Positions 21,376 to 32,605 are shown, counted from the first letter of the stretch. The stretch: DNA of 64,000 nt from Ephemerocybe angulata (GCA_013368325.1 JAACJK010000060.1:310001-374000); one strand, 5' to 3'. The notes: a model not told the origin generated them from the sequence alone. Translations and numbers: made by a program.

Positions 21376-24014
21376 GGCGGGCGGAGGGACGGGCGGAGAA
21401 TTATTGTGCCCCTAGTTTCCCAGTAATATGAGATTTAGTATTGTTGGTTGGGTATTATTATAGTTTTCTTTAGGTTTTAGGCCCTTAACTGGTTATTATG
21501 GAGCATCGTTAACAAGATTGACTGACTGACGCACTGCACCACTCAGCGCACTGTTGTTTGAATGATGAGCATTGCCAGCAAGGTGATACTATACACCTAA
21601 ATACCAGGCTCTACATGGAGGGGTCCAGGTTTAATTACAAAGCGCGAACGCTCCTGGGACTTTCGACGCGTCGATTATCACGATGTCCTCCTTCCTCATC
21701 CTTCCATCTTCCACAGTAATCTGACGGTGATGATAGCTCTTCATCCCGCAACACTCACCATACTGTCAGAACCTACCTCAACCCTGACTTCTTAGTGATC
21801 GCGTGCATCCGTACATACTTGGCAGTGTAATGGACGAGATCGAAAAAGGGTCCAATTATCTTATCTTCCGAGCCCCTCCCAGCCGACACGCAACGACCTG
21901 GTGATAGCGTCTTGGAATCTGGATCAGGCTGGATGCCTCTGCTCTACTCACATCAGGTATCCCTCAGCTACGTCTTCCTCCAGTACTTTCGCTACGCATC
22001 GCGGAGGTACATCCACCACTGTGGGCCGATAGGGGCCATGACAAATCCCATCATCCATCAAACCGTTGCGGCCTCCGACGCGCCCACCGCACCCCGCCCT
22101 TCCAACACTCTCCAGCCCCATCCCACATTCGCCTCAGAACCCCCAACGCGCCCGCGCCTTACCAAAGCACGACCAGCACGCCCCGCTCTCTTCTTTCCAG
22201 GTCTGAAGCTTGAAGGTGGTAGTATCGTGGTGGCGTTGTGCTTCGGAGAGAGCTCGGGGGCGTACACCGAGTTTGGGCTATGCACGATGCTCAGTGGGAT
22301 ACCCCGAACGTTCATCCGAGCCCAGGAAGCCTGAGTATTCGCAGAGCAGGATGATAACGTTTAGGCCCTGGAGCCCATCGACGACGCTGATGCCGACCCT
22401 GCACTCCTCATCCATCCCACCCTCTAACCAGGTCCGCTGCGCTACGCTCCTTCAATCTCCTCACCCCGTCTCTCCGCTATGCTTATGCAAAGGGGGTTGA
22501 ATTCAAGTTCCACTGGGGAACGCGAGCGCGATAGATGTCTCTTATGGTGGCTCTGGTAGTCTCTTCCGTCGTGGTTCCTAGGAGGCTCTGGGGGTCTAAC
22601 GGTATAGCAACACGAGAGTAGGATTGGGAGTATCGTGGCGGTGTTGCGCTTCGGAGAGAGCTCGGGGGCGTACACCGAGTTTGGGCTATGCAAGATCCTC
22701 AGTGGGATGGATGGATACGCGCGGGTGCGTACGCGGTGTGGGCTGCTCACCGGTGATGACTAGGGGAGGAAGAGGGGGGAGGAGGAGGAATGAACGGGAA
22801 GTAAGGAAGGAAAGGAGGAAGGATAAGCCCCTGCTCGTCCTCGAGCCCATCCCCATGAAGTCGCTCCAACACCCGACGAGCGCGAATCAGGGATGATCGA
22901 TGATGATCGACTCTCGTTGCCGCAGTTGCAGCACTAGCAGTCCCCCAAGGAAGGCTTCTCCTACTCCCACTCCCCCTCTTCCGAGTCTGACACTGGGCGG
23001 CTGAAAGGCGTCATGTCATTTCGTCGAATCAACTATCTATCTTTTAGGGCACGGGAAGGAGCGTACTACAAGACCACCTTCTCGATCGCTAGACGCCGCA
23101 TATGCATATGGGGGTTTAAGGATGTATGTACGGAGTGCATCGGCACCCGTGACTGTAGCTGTGTTGTGGTGGAGAAGGGGGTGTGTGCCGTTACAGTCGT
23201 GGGGTGGTCGACTCGGTGGGTGTTGTGCGAGTAGGGGACGGGGTGCGGCAAGTTCGGCGTAGTTTCCTTCTGGTGAAGGTGCTTCTATGCATCGGAGTGG
23301 GTCGGGAGTGGGGGTGTCGATGGGCTGGCGCGCTTTCGGCGTGGAGCTTGGGCGAGAGGCGTCGTTTTGTCGTCTGGTCGGGCGACGGGTGGATGGTTGG
23401 GGGATACTACGCGCACGCTCATAGCCGACGAGAGAGACGGACGACCGACCGACCGCACGCTCGTCCGTCGTATGACGATCTGAGAGCGATATGGGGATGT
23501 ATTATCGTCGGTGAGTGGATTCGAGAACGTGGGTGGACGGGTGGAAATGGTGGACGGTGTATGGTGCTCGCCGCTTGGTGGTATCCGGCGAGATGCTCCA
23601 TGCATCGTCGGTGTGACCGTGCACGTCTTGCTCTGTCGTGGTTATCGGTCTCGAATGGCCCTTTGGACTTTCGGTGCTTCTTTGTTTCTCTCCCTGTGTG
23701 AGCGTCCCACACGAACGTTTGACCTTGAGGAGATGGATTTGAACGATGGTGTCCTTCAAAATTGTGCGTTCAAGTTCTCGTTCTTCGTCTTGTTCTGTCT
23801 ACGTTACAGTGATCATATCTTTCGTAGCCGCTGTGTTGATATATGTATGTACCTCCCTCCTCGTGCACCCGATTCACTTTCCGTATCTTCAACCTGAGCT
23901 TAGACGGCCGATGGAGCTCCAAGTTCAACGTCAGCCTGATCAGGACTCGCCGCCCGTGCAGGTGCAGGTCTCGCTGCCGGTGCAGGAGTAGGTGTAGTAG
24001 GCGCGCCCCTCCGT
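21376..24014. other. Gene-poor stretch with a duplicated block
   Basis: No intact gene is visible. A block of about 85 bases centred on GAGAGCTCGGGGGCGTACAC occurs at 22,215-22,299 and again at 22,624-22,707 with few changes. In one frame both read FGESSGAYTEFGLC. A Pro/Ala-rich stretch near 22,075-22,140 (RPSNTLQ) recurs in related form near 26,500-26,580 (HPSNTLQAPPT). These look like pieces of one decayed gene family. Confidence 0.5.
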
Positions 24015-24290
24015 CTAACGGTCTACCCAGCCCTGCGAACGGTCCGGCCTACTCGTATCTTGCCTACGCTGTCGGGTGCTGAGGCTGTGAACGTCTGGAA
24101 TTCCGCTGTTCGTGTCGTAGTCGTTGTCGTTGTTGCTGTCGAGGGATTTGGTGTCAAAGAGGAGGGTGGGGACGCGTTTGCGCATGTTGAGGAGGAGGCG
24201 GCAGGCGAGGATGGGGAAGCCCCAGACTTGGGCTCCGGGTTTGGAGAGGGGGAGGGGGAGATGAAATAAGATGGGATGGGATGGGATTGT
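24015..24290 (-). pseudogene. Last exon of a DUF6533-type membrane-protein gene, decayed
   Basis: On the minus strand an acceptor CCAG at about 24,237 is followed by VWGFPILACRLLLNMRKR and a polar tail. The motif ACRLLLNMR closes the last membrane helix in DUF6533-type proteins; the gene at 53,277 has VACQLLLNMQK in the same place. I could not find a matching set of upstream exons, so I treat it as a relic. The microsatellite lies in what would be its last intron. Confidence 0.5.
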
Positions 24291-24292
24291 GC

Positions 24293-24434
24293 GGATGTGG
24301 ATGTGGATGTGGATGTGGATGTGGATGTGGATGTGGATGTGGATGTGGATGTGGATGTGGATGTGGATGTGGATGTGGATGTGGATGTGGATGTGGATGT
24401 GGATGTGGATGTGGATGTGGATGTGGATGTGGAG
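24293..24434 (+). repeat. GATGTG hexanucleotide microsatellite, about 24 units
   Basis: An almost perfect run of GATGTG covers about 142 bases, preceded by degenerate GGGAT units. All long open frames here are artefacts of the repeat. Confidence 0.98.
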
Positions 24435-24769
24435 ATGTAATGCACATACTGGGCGAGGACACTGTGTTATGCGGGGCATTAGATGAGTTGGGTGTATGTA
24501 ACTCGACTGAGAGCCGGCGAAATTGGACTTACTTACGCGAGAAGAAAGTTGTGGAAGCCGAGGTTCTGTGCCCAGACAATGTGGTTAGTCATATGAGACG
24601 GAGTCCGGACGGTCGGATGGCATGGAGGCATGGTAGGCTCAGTCGTACCAGGTGGAATGCGGCTACGATCGTGCCTACGAGTCGGATAGCTTAATATATA
24701 ACGGTAAGTGAATTTGGGTTAGTGTGGATTGGTACGAAGCTGAACTTGCATACCGATGAAGAGGAGGAT

Positions 24770-25440
24770 GTATATTCAACCGTTGTGCTCAGCTCTATGA
24801 GATCAGAAATGCTATTTCTTACGTCTTGATCCCTCCCTCCTCCGTCAGATCCAGGCACTGGACGCATAACCACCGTGCCTTGTGCCTCACCCCAGCTTAT
24901 CCGGCTCTCGCGTCCCCAAGACAGATGGTCCTCAGCCTCAAGTCATCATCTCCGCCTCCACCGCGCTAGGGCATTATTCCACGCACAATAGTATTCTAGG
25001 GTAACCGAAGAGACGGTGTTAAGTATAGTTCAGCTACTTATAAGGGTACAGACCCGCGCGCAGCCATTGTAATGATTACGGGATTCGAAGCCCACCTCAT
25101 GTCCCACAGACTCAACACAGACTAGGCACATCTTTAAATACCAGTGCAACGACGTGGAGTGTTGTGATGGTGTTCAATATCCCTCTTGCCAACCTCTTGC
25201 AGACTCCAACCCAGTCGGTTACGGGTAGAAGTACTTTTGCGGAGAATGTTCCGAACAAATTGCAAAGGTTGTGCCCAAACCTCGGCAAACTTACTGGTCC
25301 TCCGACCTCGACCTCGACCACAGACGACTGGTTTGGAGTCTGTCTTCCGGGGTGCTCTATATGCATTGGAACCAAACCTGGCTCTGAGTGTCGACGTTCC
25401 CCATCCCCAACATGGAACTTTCAGGTAAGAAACTTGCTGA
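24770..25440 (+). repeat. Diverged copy of the 52.8-53.3 kb promoter region
   Basis: Blocks such as TTGATCCCTCCCTCCTCCGTC, CAGCTTATCCGGCTCTC, CCGCGCTAGGGCAT and CCCCATCCCCAACATGGAAC occur here and, in the same order, at 52,787-53,282. The copy contains the first codons of the downstream gene (ATGGAACTTTCA at 25,412-25,423) and then diverges. About 170 bases unique to this copy sit near 25,190-25,370. It is a truncated duplication of a DUF6533 gene's 5' end. Confidence 0.8.
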
Positions 25441-25707
25441 GCACCCCTCCATGCCATCACCGTTCCACATGGTCATTTTGTAGTTTCTGAAAACCCGCTA
25501 CATACGAAAACCCGCTGAGAATTGAGTGTCACTAATATCACAGTCTCGCCATATAATCACCATATGCCAAGCTGGAAAAGGTACGAATATCCGGAGTGTG
25601 AGACAGATTTGAACACATGAGATATTTTTTGTCCAGTTTGACCTTAAATTCTCAGTTGCGTTGGTACCTAGCCGACGGATCTATGTAACGTTTCCGCTGT
25701 AGATGCG

Positions 25708-25714
25708 TATATAA
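25708..25714 (+). promoter_or_regulatory. TATA box of the 25,787 gene
   Basis: TATATAA lies about 75 bases before the ATG. Confidence 0.55.
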
Positions 25715-25786
25715 CAAAGCGGATACCATCGAATATGCAACAACCTTCAATTTTCCGCTCCTACAATTCAATTTCCAACAACCCCA

Positions 25787-26233
25787 ATGCATTTCACAGC
25801 CCTGCGCCTTCTTTCTATTGTTGCGTCCCTCGCAGTGCTGTCTAAAGCTTACTCCGATGTGAGCTTTAAAAATAATCCAAACTTCAAGGCCGTTCTCTAA
25901 CACGAGCTCAAGAATGTGTTTGAAGCACGCGATTATATCGACGAGCTCAGCACCCGCGCAGACGCGAGCTTCTCCAGCCTCTCCACGCGCGAGCTCATAC
26001 TCGAGCTCTCCGAGCGCCTCGATCGCCGCGTCCGCAAGGTGCCCGTAACTCTCCAGAGGGTGTGTTACTGGTGTAAAATGGGCAGCAGGAGCCGGGTACG
26101 TACATTCATCTTGGTACGGGGTGTACAATTTATTCACGAATTTGCATTGGTCCCACTTACATAGGCAAGACTGAGACACGAGGAGTGCGATCCGAGTCCA
26201 AATGGCAAGCACAAGTTTGTGAAAAGACCATAG
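25787..26233 (+). CDS. Secreted TREL/ERLDRR-family protein with zinc-finger-like tail (107 aa)
   Basis: Three exons (25787-25858, 25913-26095, 26165-26233) join in phase. MHFTALRLLSIVASLAVLS is the signal peptide. The propeptide has EARDYIDELS and then LSTRELILELSERLDRR, an amphipathic helix ending in Arg-Arg. The tail has CYWC, then H and C residues (RLRHEEC, NGKHKF), a degenerate zinc-finger arrangement. Exon 1 is 72 nt, as in the paralogue at 58,245. The first intron is 54 nt with a CTAAC branch site. A Kex2-like cut after RR would release about 45 residues. The family is known to me only as hypothetical small secreted proteins; the processing is inference. Confidence 0.75.
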
Positions 26234-26944
26234 AAGGCATCGCCTTAAGAGGTCCGCACGCACTAACGGTGCTGTGTTCCGGGCCACTGGGTTAAGAAAG
26301 ACTGGCGAGTAGTATGTATAGTAATACTGCCGTCTATAAATCTGGTATCCTACTTGTGGACACTTGTGTCTGGGCTATGCGGGACCCAGGGAAGAGTACG
26401 TGGTTGTTGACGGCGAGAAGGGGAGCAAGGGAGCAATTCACTAACGCAGATACGTAGCTGTGGCTCGCGAGTCGACGCTTGGACAGACGTCTCCTCCGCC
26501 TCCGACCCACCAATCGCACCCCCGCCCAAATACGCCGCCCACCCTTCCAACACCCTCCAGGCCCCTCCCACATCTGCCTTTCTGGGGTCAGCTGATATCC
26601 TAGTATCCATCAAGGAACGAGAAGGAACCTCCGTCCAAGACCACGTTCTCGTTCTCGTTCTCGTTCTCTGTCTAGGCTTTGAGAACGCCGCACGGCCCGC
26701 ACGGGAACCTCGCCAAAACCCACGCCAGAGACTACTAGTACACCTTCGAATCTCGACAATCCTTCATGCCTTCCGGCTCACGGCACAGGAATTCATTGAT
26801 AAGGCGAACCGGCAAGTGAGAGACGAATGAGACTGGTTCTTGAGTTTTAAATAGTAGTAAAGAATATGTAGAATGTTACGTCGTTAAGGTAAGCGATACT
26901 CAGAGGTGGGGAAAGTGCTCGAAGGAGAAAAGCGCGACATCTTA
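26234..26944. other. Non-coding; CTCGTT hexamer run and Pro-rich relic
   Basis: A short CGTTCT run lies at about 26,645-26,672. The Pro/Ala-rich relic at 26,490-26,585 matches the one near 22,100. I see no gene. Confidence 0.4.
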
Positions 26945-27892
26945 TCACATTATCATAGCATCCTCGCTCCCGAACTTCTCCTCAATGAGCGACCTCATCG
27001 CAGAAACATCATCTCTGAGAGCCCGCAATTCTTTATCTCTCTGTTTCCTAGCCCTTGTTTCCACCTCTAACGCTTCTTTTAGTTCGTCTATCTCTGTCAA
27101 AAGGTGATCGACGATTGGCGGGATGGGGAGAAGGGGATGCTGAGCGCACGCGGGTGAAGCGAGATTGAGCGAATTCTTCACTGGCTCGGGGGTCGGGCTT
27201 GCGGAGGAAGAGGCGCTGCTGGCCACAGTCTCAGTATGTACCGCGCCCGCTTCTGGGGTAGGTATTCTCTCGATTGGTGCCGGAACCTTTGCGAGTAACT
27301 CGGTAGGTGTTGGGGTAGGAGCGTCCGGATCCATCGGATCTGCAAGATCTTTAATGGAAGGGATGGACCACGGTACTGGGCATGCAGACACCAACGGGGG
27401 CCAGTCGCTGAGGTCCAAGGGGTACTCTCCATTAAACATGGGTGCACTCTTGGGACCGAAGAACTCTGTCCACCCCGCCACATAGCGCTCCTTGATGTAT
27501 GTCGCGTACTTGCGCGTGTTTTTGTATGCGAAGTAAAGTCGGTAGCCAAACCGAAGCATGCACACGTCTGAAAGCGTGACCCAGCCGAGGTTCCCGCAGT
27601 TACAGGCATGCTTCGCATGATACACGTCGTGGGACTGGATAACACCACCTTCGCTGTCCCTTGAATCAGAAAAAAGTGTCTCGTTGGTGTGGTAAAGTGG
27701 ATGACGGACGTCTTGTACATGTACAAACCAGTTAGAACTGAATTCCCCCCACGCTTCTTCCAGTGGCAAGTGTGGGGACAGAGCTTGATGCTGACCATGG
27801 TTGTCGGAGAGAAGAAAGGAGGAGCGCGAAAACTGAGCCTCGCCTCGCTTATGTATGGCGAGTGATGTGTCACATGTCACAGCCTCGTGCAC
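26945..27892 (-). CDS. Unknown protein with C-terminal coiled coil (315 aa or longer)
   Basis: A long uninterrupted frame ends at 26,945. The N-terminal half is rich in aromatic residues and His/Cys (NWFVHVQDVRHPLYHTNE, YHAKHACNCGNLGW). A Pro/Thr/Ser linker follows (DPDAPTPTPTELLAK), and the C terminus is a coiled coil (DELKEALEVETRARKQRDKEL). The first ATG at 27,892 may be internal: an AG lies just upstream. The frame at 28,020-28,274 (HLGIEFDVDSHMLVDQGSM) on the same strand could be an upstream exon, but I find no good donor. No family is recognised. The even codon use over 948 bases argues that it is real. Confidence 0.6.
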   Translation of the reverse strand: MHEAVTCDTSLAIHKRGEAQFSRSSFLLSDNHGQHQALSPHLPLEEAWGEFSSNWFVHVQDVRHPLYHTNETLFSDSRDSEGGVIQSHDVYHAKHACNCGNLGWVTLSDVCMLRFGYRLYFAYKNTRKYATYIKERYVAGWTEFFGPKSAPMFNGEYPLDLSDWPPLVSACPVPWSIPSIKDLADPMDPDAPTPTPTELLAKVPAPIERIPTPEAGAVHTETVASSASSSASPTPEPVKNSLNLASPACAQHPLLPIPPIVDHLLTEIDELKEALEVETRARKQRDKELRALRDDVSAMRSLIEEKFGSEDAMIM

Positions 27893-28599
27893 TTCCGCTC
27901 CTGACTCTTAACTTCGAAAGTTGTCTCGTGTCTAAACGTCGGTGCCCCCGAGAGTCTCAACGCCACTGGATGGTGCCGAATGTGTTTTCAGTGGTCTCGA
28001 TCTTAGTTCATGAACGTAAGTTCGAATCGATGATGTGGTTTTTACTCGACCATTCCTTCAGCTGTGAGTCCCGCAACAGTTCAAGCCAGCCTCCATCCGT
28101 TACCATAGATCCCTGGTCTACCAACATGTGAGAGTCGACGTCAAATTCTATGCCCAGGTGGTAGTAGGAAACCCCGAAAATGGAATACTTGTGCATAAGA
28201 GACGCGAGATTTGACTGCAGGGGGGACAATTGAGTCAGTGATGGCCCGTGCTTACCTTTGAATGATACACACACACACTAGGCACATGGGAACTAAGAGT
28301 AACATTACATTTGGTTCGCAATGAAAATACAGCTATAAAAAATATTGCTAGACCATGGCCATGTCTTTAAGCTCATTTGAATCCAGACAAAATCTTACAG
28401 TAAGCGCTCAGGCCGTGCTGATCACAACCATTTTTCGAGTGTCCCATGGGGATCTTCGGTCCCGTTATAATCGCCCTACCCGGTGGTGGTGATACACTCA
28501 TCGGGTATGTATAGTGAGTTCTCTTATCTAGTACAGACCTACTCATTGATAGAAGGCGACAGCCACTGGTCACGCATAGACAGGTATAATGCGCGTCTG

Positions 28600-28830
28600 T
28601 CCACGTCGCTGTGTAACCGAAAAGTGAATGGGAGCAGAGTAAACTTGTGTTCCAGACCAACAACAGCTCCCCCACACAAGGCAACACCAACGAGCTCGCA
28701 AACCAAACATATGAGCCAGAGCCATTCTTCATATGTCCCCAATGCGAAAATATAAAAGAAAGGTTTAGGGGAGTGTCTGGCTCGATGTCGCATCCAGGGC
28801 AAGGTTTATTTATGCCGCTCCAGGTGAAGT
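28600..28830 (+). pseudogene. Relic of a cysteine-rich secreted-protein gene
   Basis: The frame WEQSKLVFQTNNSSPTQ then ELANQ aligns with EIELVCQTSNTSPTQ...ELANQ of the gene at 51,232. The first mature cysteine has become Phe (TGC to TTC), there is a stop upstream in frame, and the homology ends after about 30 residues. It lies next to a living relative on the opposite strand. Confidence 0.65.
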
Positions 28831-28951
28831 AAATCCCAAAACTCGGGCCTTGGTCTATATGAATATGGCTAAGCGAGTCGATACAACGAAATCCACACTG
28901 GTCCCATTCATAATATGGCGTAAGATCAAGGAGAATATGATTATACGGAGC

Positions 28952-29398
28952 TCAAGAGTGGAACAACTCGACGCTCAAGCCATTCTGTAGAATAACCCTC
29001 CCACCACTCTTCTCCGGCGAACCTTGGGCACAGATAAGGGCAAGCTGGCCTACAACAGACGCAACAGTTGGTTTGTCCGTGCAAAAGCCCTGTCGTCCGC
29101 AGAGATTGACTATATAACCAGAACTCACTGTCAGCACAAGCACAACGGGGATGATTCCGTTCAAAACTCGACTCAACGCACCGGATGCTGTCCCGTGGAC
29201 GAGAATTGTCACGCAGGGCGTACTGCTTGTCTGGCAGCATTCAGAGTTGTCGTTGTGCCAGCTATCCACGCTGGCGATTGCATCAGATGTCAAGGGAGAC
29301 GCGCCGCTCGTGTTGCAGTCGAGGGAGCCGACAGCGTAGGCGCCCAAGTTGGATGAGACGGAGGCGGCGAGGAGGAGGACAGCTGCGAGGTACTTCAT
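28952..29398 (-). CDS. Small cysteine-rich secreted protein (124 aa spliced)
   Basis: Exons 29182-29398 and 28952-29109 join around a 72-nt intron whose length is a multiple of three and which contains no stop, so unspliced RNA would read as 148 residues. The splice is supported by the paralogue at 51,232, which has its intron at the same codon. The signal peptide is MKYLAAVLLLAASVSSNLG. Seven cysteines follow (DCN, ECCQ, PCV, NLCG, GFC, LIC), then GGRV and a conserved end ELFHS. I do not recognise the family; the size and disulphide pattern fit secreted effector-like proteins. Confidence 0.72.
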   Translation of the reverse strand: MKYLAAVLLLAASVSSNLGAYAVGSLDCNTSGASPLTSDAIASVDSWHNDNSECCQTSSTPCVTILVHGTASGALSRVLNGIIPVVLVLTVSSGYIVNLCGRQGFCTDKPTVASVVGQLALICAQGSPEKSGGRVILQNGLSVELFHS

Positions 29399-29494
29399 GC
29401 TTGTTGAGTTAATGGGGCTGATGTCTGACAGTGGGGTTGTGAGCTGGGTGTGGTGGGATATGGATGTGGGATGTGGGAGGCAAGTTAGGCTTTA

Positions 29495-29502
29495 CTTTTA
29501 TA
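29495..29502 (-). promoter_or_regulatory. TATA box of the 29,398 gene
   Basis: TATAAAAG on the minus strand lies about 100 bases before the ATG. Confidence 0.6.
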
Positions 29503-29981
29503 CGTTTTATCGAAACTCTTTCCGGACTCGGATGTGAGGTCGTACCGCGTGGAGAATACTGACACGACGGCATATCCGAAACTTAATGTTACTATTTATA
29601 ATAAGCGGGATCAGTACTAACCGACCATCTCAGGCTCGATACGCCGAGTTAGAGGCGTGCCTATCGTGCCTTGTAGCACCCGACAGCTATCTGGAATTTG
29701 GAACACCAAAGCGGATGCTTCGTGAATTTAATACGACACGAATGGGATCCATGATGATATGTACGCGGCCTGCGATAGTAGGAGCTCCATGTACGACTCG
29801 CACTAGGCAAGCCGCCGCTCAGTCTCACAAGGATGAAGTAGGTAATTCCACCACCAGGGCTACTACATATGTTATCCACTGTATCGACAAACTGTGTTGA
29901 GATTGTCGGATGACAAAGGTCGATGGCCATCTGAGGCACAAAGCGAATTGGGAGCATATGGTTCTTGCTGTGAAAAAGGTA

Positions 29982-30648
29982 CAGTCGTGGACAAGCAAAG
30001 TCTACAAGTTGGGTTTCTCACGGACCGCTCGTTGGAATGCTAAGATTTTTTGGGAACGAACTCAGATTTGCGAAAGCGTTCAAAAAACACATCTCCGAAG
30101 TTTTTCCATAGCTTTTTGGGGGGTGGACAACATTTTGGCCCAATTTTTCGGCATTTTTGGGCGCTGAGGCCCCCAAATTTCGGTCATGGGAGGACCGAAA
30201 GTGGACCCGAACAGGGTGGAGACAGAAAAAGTCGCAGAGTTGACCCATATTGACCTGAATTCCCAAGAATCACCTTTTCGACCATCTGCGCCTCGTGAAA
30301 TGCACCCGACTTCGGGGTTGCCAAGCCCGAAATTCCCTTTTTGGTCGATTTTCATCATTTAATTGTGCCGAAACGGCTCGTTGAATCCTCCCAAAACTTT
30401 GGGATCAGACAGGCATTTTCAAAAGGAGTCGATTGCACACTTTTTCGTGATTTTACATGCAGATTTGGGGGGTGGACAAGATTTTTGGACCCCCCATGAG
30501 TAATTCATCATTTTCTCCCCCAGTTTTGCTCAGAGAGCGCTCAAATCTTGCCAGGAGACTCACCTAAATGAGATACGTCGATTCCCGCACTTTTGGGAGA
30601 GAATCAAGGTTAGTCATCAAATTTGTAGACTTTGCTTGTCCACGACTG
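29982..30648 (+). mobile_element. Tc1/mariner-type MITE (667 bp)
   Basis: The terminal inverted repeats match for about 26 bases, beginning CAGTCGTGGACAAGCAAAG and ending with its reverse complement. The element is flanked by TA on both sides (29980-29981, 30649-30650), the target of Tc1/mariner elements. The CAGT start also fits that superfamily. There is no transposase. The block GGGGGGTGGACAA occurs twice inside (near 30,118 and 30,465) in direct orientation. Confidence 0.92.
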
Positions 30649-30718
30649 TATGGTACACAGGCCACGCGTCTCTTCTGATGCTGCCCCGAGTAGGATTTTA
30701 AAGATCTACGAACAGAAA

Positions 30719-31060
30719 TCATGATGATCTTTGATGAGGGGCTTTAAGCGCCGAAACAGTTGAACGTGTATCAACAAGCGCGCAGCCTGCATCCACAGTC
30801 TGAACCTCTTGCACGGCAACAGCACCGTGAGTGCAGGTGGCCCAGGCGGTTGATGTATCGTGTGAGGTGTGGCGTGCACCTAGGATATTCAAAATCATGA
30901 TGGCGAAACCACCTGGTGCTGTCCCCCTGGTGCAACACTTTCCGATGATTGCCGTCAGCCCCTGGGTGCAATACTTATGACAATTGTCACAGATACACCT
31001 CGGATGCACCTGAATTCCGAAATAGTCAATCGAATCATGGGGTTTCGTAAGCGCTATCAC
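30719..31060 (-). CDS. Possible small Cys-containing protein, uncertain
   Basis: A 113-codon frame includes CICDNCHKYCTQG and GKCCTRG. There is no signal peptide, and I found no exon that would supply one. It could be an exon of a decayed secreted-protein gene or a chance frame. Confidence 0.25.
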   Translation of the reverse strand: MIALTKPHDSIDYFGIQVHPRCICDNCHKYCTQGLTAIIGKCCTRGTAPGGFAIMILNILGARHTSHDTSTAWATCTHGAVAVQEVQTVDAGCALVDTRSTVSALKAPHQRSS

Positions 31061-31464
31061 GACGTGAAAACCCGCGCAGGAAGCACATGCCAGGGCTCAG
31101 CCCCATGGCGGGTGCGCATCAATGCCGCCCTCGACGACTCTTGGGGATAGCTGGGACAGCTTCTGAGAATAGAGCTTTGATGTGGCATGGGCTTCCAGCT
31201 TCGACAGTCCCGTCTATCTATCCGCGAGATCCTCACTAACCGATATGGTCAGTAGATCGATCGGGGGTCCACAGGCGCGGTTTGCAGCGCGCTGGCGCAG
31301 CTGCCCTTGCGCTCCCTGGCCTCCATCTTCAGGTGTGCGTGGGTCGAGCCTTTGAGGCGCCTGTCTGTTGTCACTCCGCCATGTCGACAGCGTATTTTCG
31401 AGCTACACAGGGGCGTAGATCTCTAATTATCTCCTCAGAAGGGCTGTTGTGGTACGGGTTTAAT

Positions 31465-32160
31465 ACACCAGGGGATGCACCACAATCATATATTCACCCG
31501 GTCCACCGCGGCATACACCAGAGGATGCACCACGAACATATCTGCCACCCCTGCATACACCACGGGATGCACCAGATATGTATCGAGAGTCCGGCCACCT
31601 CGGCATACCTTACAGGATGCACCAGACCGATAGATATCGAAACTCGGTTCCCCGCGAAATACACCACAGGGATGCACCATAGGAACACGACTCGGATGCA
31701 CCATATATTTCTCGAGATTTCGCCCCGCGGAATACACCACAGACTCTGTGTAGATGCTCAGCAGCTCGGCCCCCCGGCACTTGTCGCGACCCGCAATTGA
31801 GAGAGCCCCGCAGGGACTACCCATTTCCCAATATATTACACTCCCATCCCCAAGCTTCGCCCTACCTTCTGTCGATTTTATTTCGGCCTCTTTTTCTGGA
31901 TGGACCTCCTGCGTTGATGCACCACCATTGATCCACCACCGGCACCCCCGGCACTTATCACTACCCGCACCTGAGAGAGCCCCGCAGGGACTACCCATTT
32001 CCCAATATATTACACTCCCATCCCCAAGCACCACCCTTGCGTTCTGTCGATTTTACTTCGCCCTCTTTCTGGATGGACCTCCTGCGTTGATGCACCACCC
32101 TTGATGCACCACCCTCAATGTCGAAAACCTGTACATCGATGCACCTTTCGCTGCACCACA
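31465..32160 (+). repeat. Array of GATGCACCA motifs (left bracket of the KDZ region)
   Basis: At least ten copies of GGATGCACCA or GATGCACCAC lie here in the same orientation. Five of the first six sit in units of about 45-70 bases that start (C/A)ATACACCA. From 31,774 a unit of 174 bases (start CCGGCACTT) is tandemly duplicated (31,774-31,947 and 31,948-32,121). The inverse motif TGGTGCATC is absent on this side. Confidence 0.88.
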
Positions 32161-32485
32161 CCGAGTACCCGATCAAACATCGCTTCTGATGATAAAATAC
32201 TGATATCCGCGGACCTTTAGCGCCCAAGGTCCCGATAGCGTCTGCTCACATCTCACCGTTAGCCCACAGTCCCAAAGCTCTTGTTTGCGATACGTAGACG
32301 GCATATCCCTATTACATACCCATACACTGTTTTTTGACTGATTCCTAGGCGTCTGCCCTCCCAACCAAGAGGCTTGTTCTTAAGCTACAATAGAGGGCGC
32401 TTATTTACATTCAGAGTGAAAGCTCTGCTCAAGAGAGAGCTTTCACTTCATATTTTGAGACTATTCAAGGCTTAGAAAAAAGACT

Positions 32486-32605
32486 CAAAGCACCATGTAC
32501 CATGCGCCACGCGCCGAACATGTTACACCACCCAAAGCACCATGTACCATGCACCACGCGCCGAACATGTTACACCACGCACCATACACCATGCACCACA
32601 CCATA
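32486..32605 (+). repeat. Tandem AGCACCATGTACCATG repeat
   Basis: A unit of about 45 bases containing ACATGTTACACCAC is present twice, followed by more CACCATRCACCA units. It lies just beyond the 3' end of the KDZ transposase gene and shares the TGCACCA theme. Confidence 0.85.

Noticed and set aside
24023..24486. Long frames of repeated HPHPHP, STSTST, HIHIHI or WMWMWM/CGCGCG residues
   Set aside because: They are the six translations of the GATGTG microsatellite and carry no gene signal of their own.
27165..27873. Frames overlapping the 315-residue gene on both strands
   Set aside because: The 26,945-27,892 frame is longest and alone shows a coiled coil and ordered composition.
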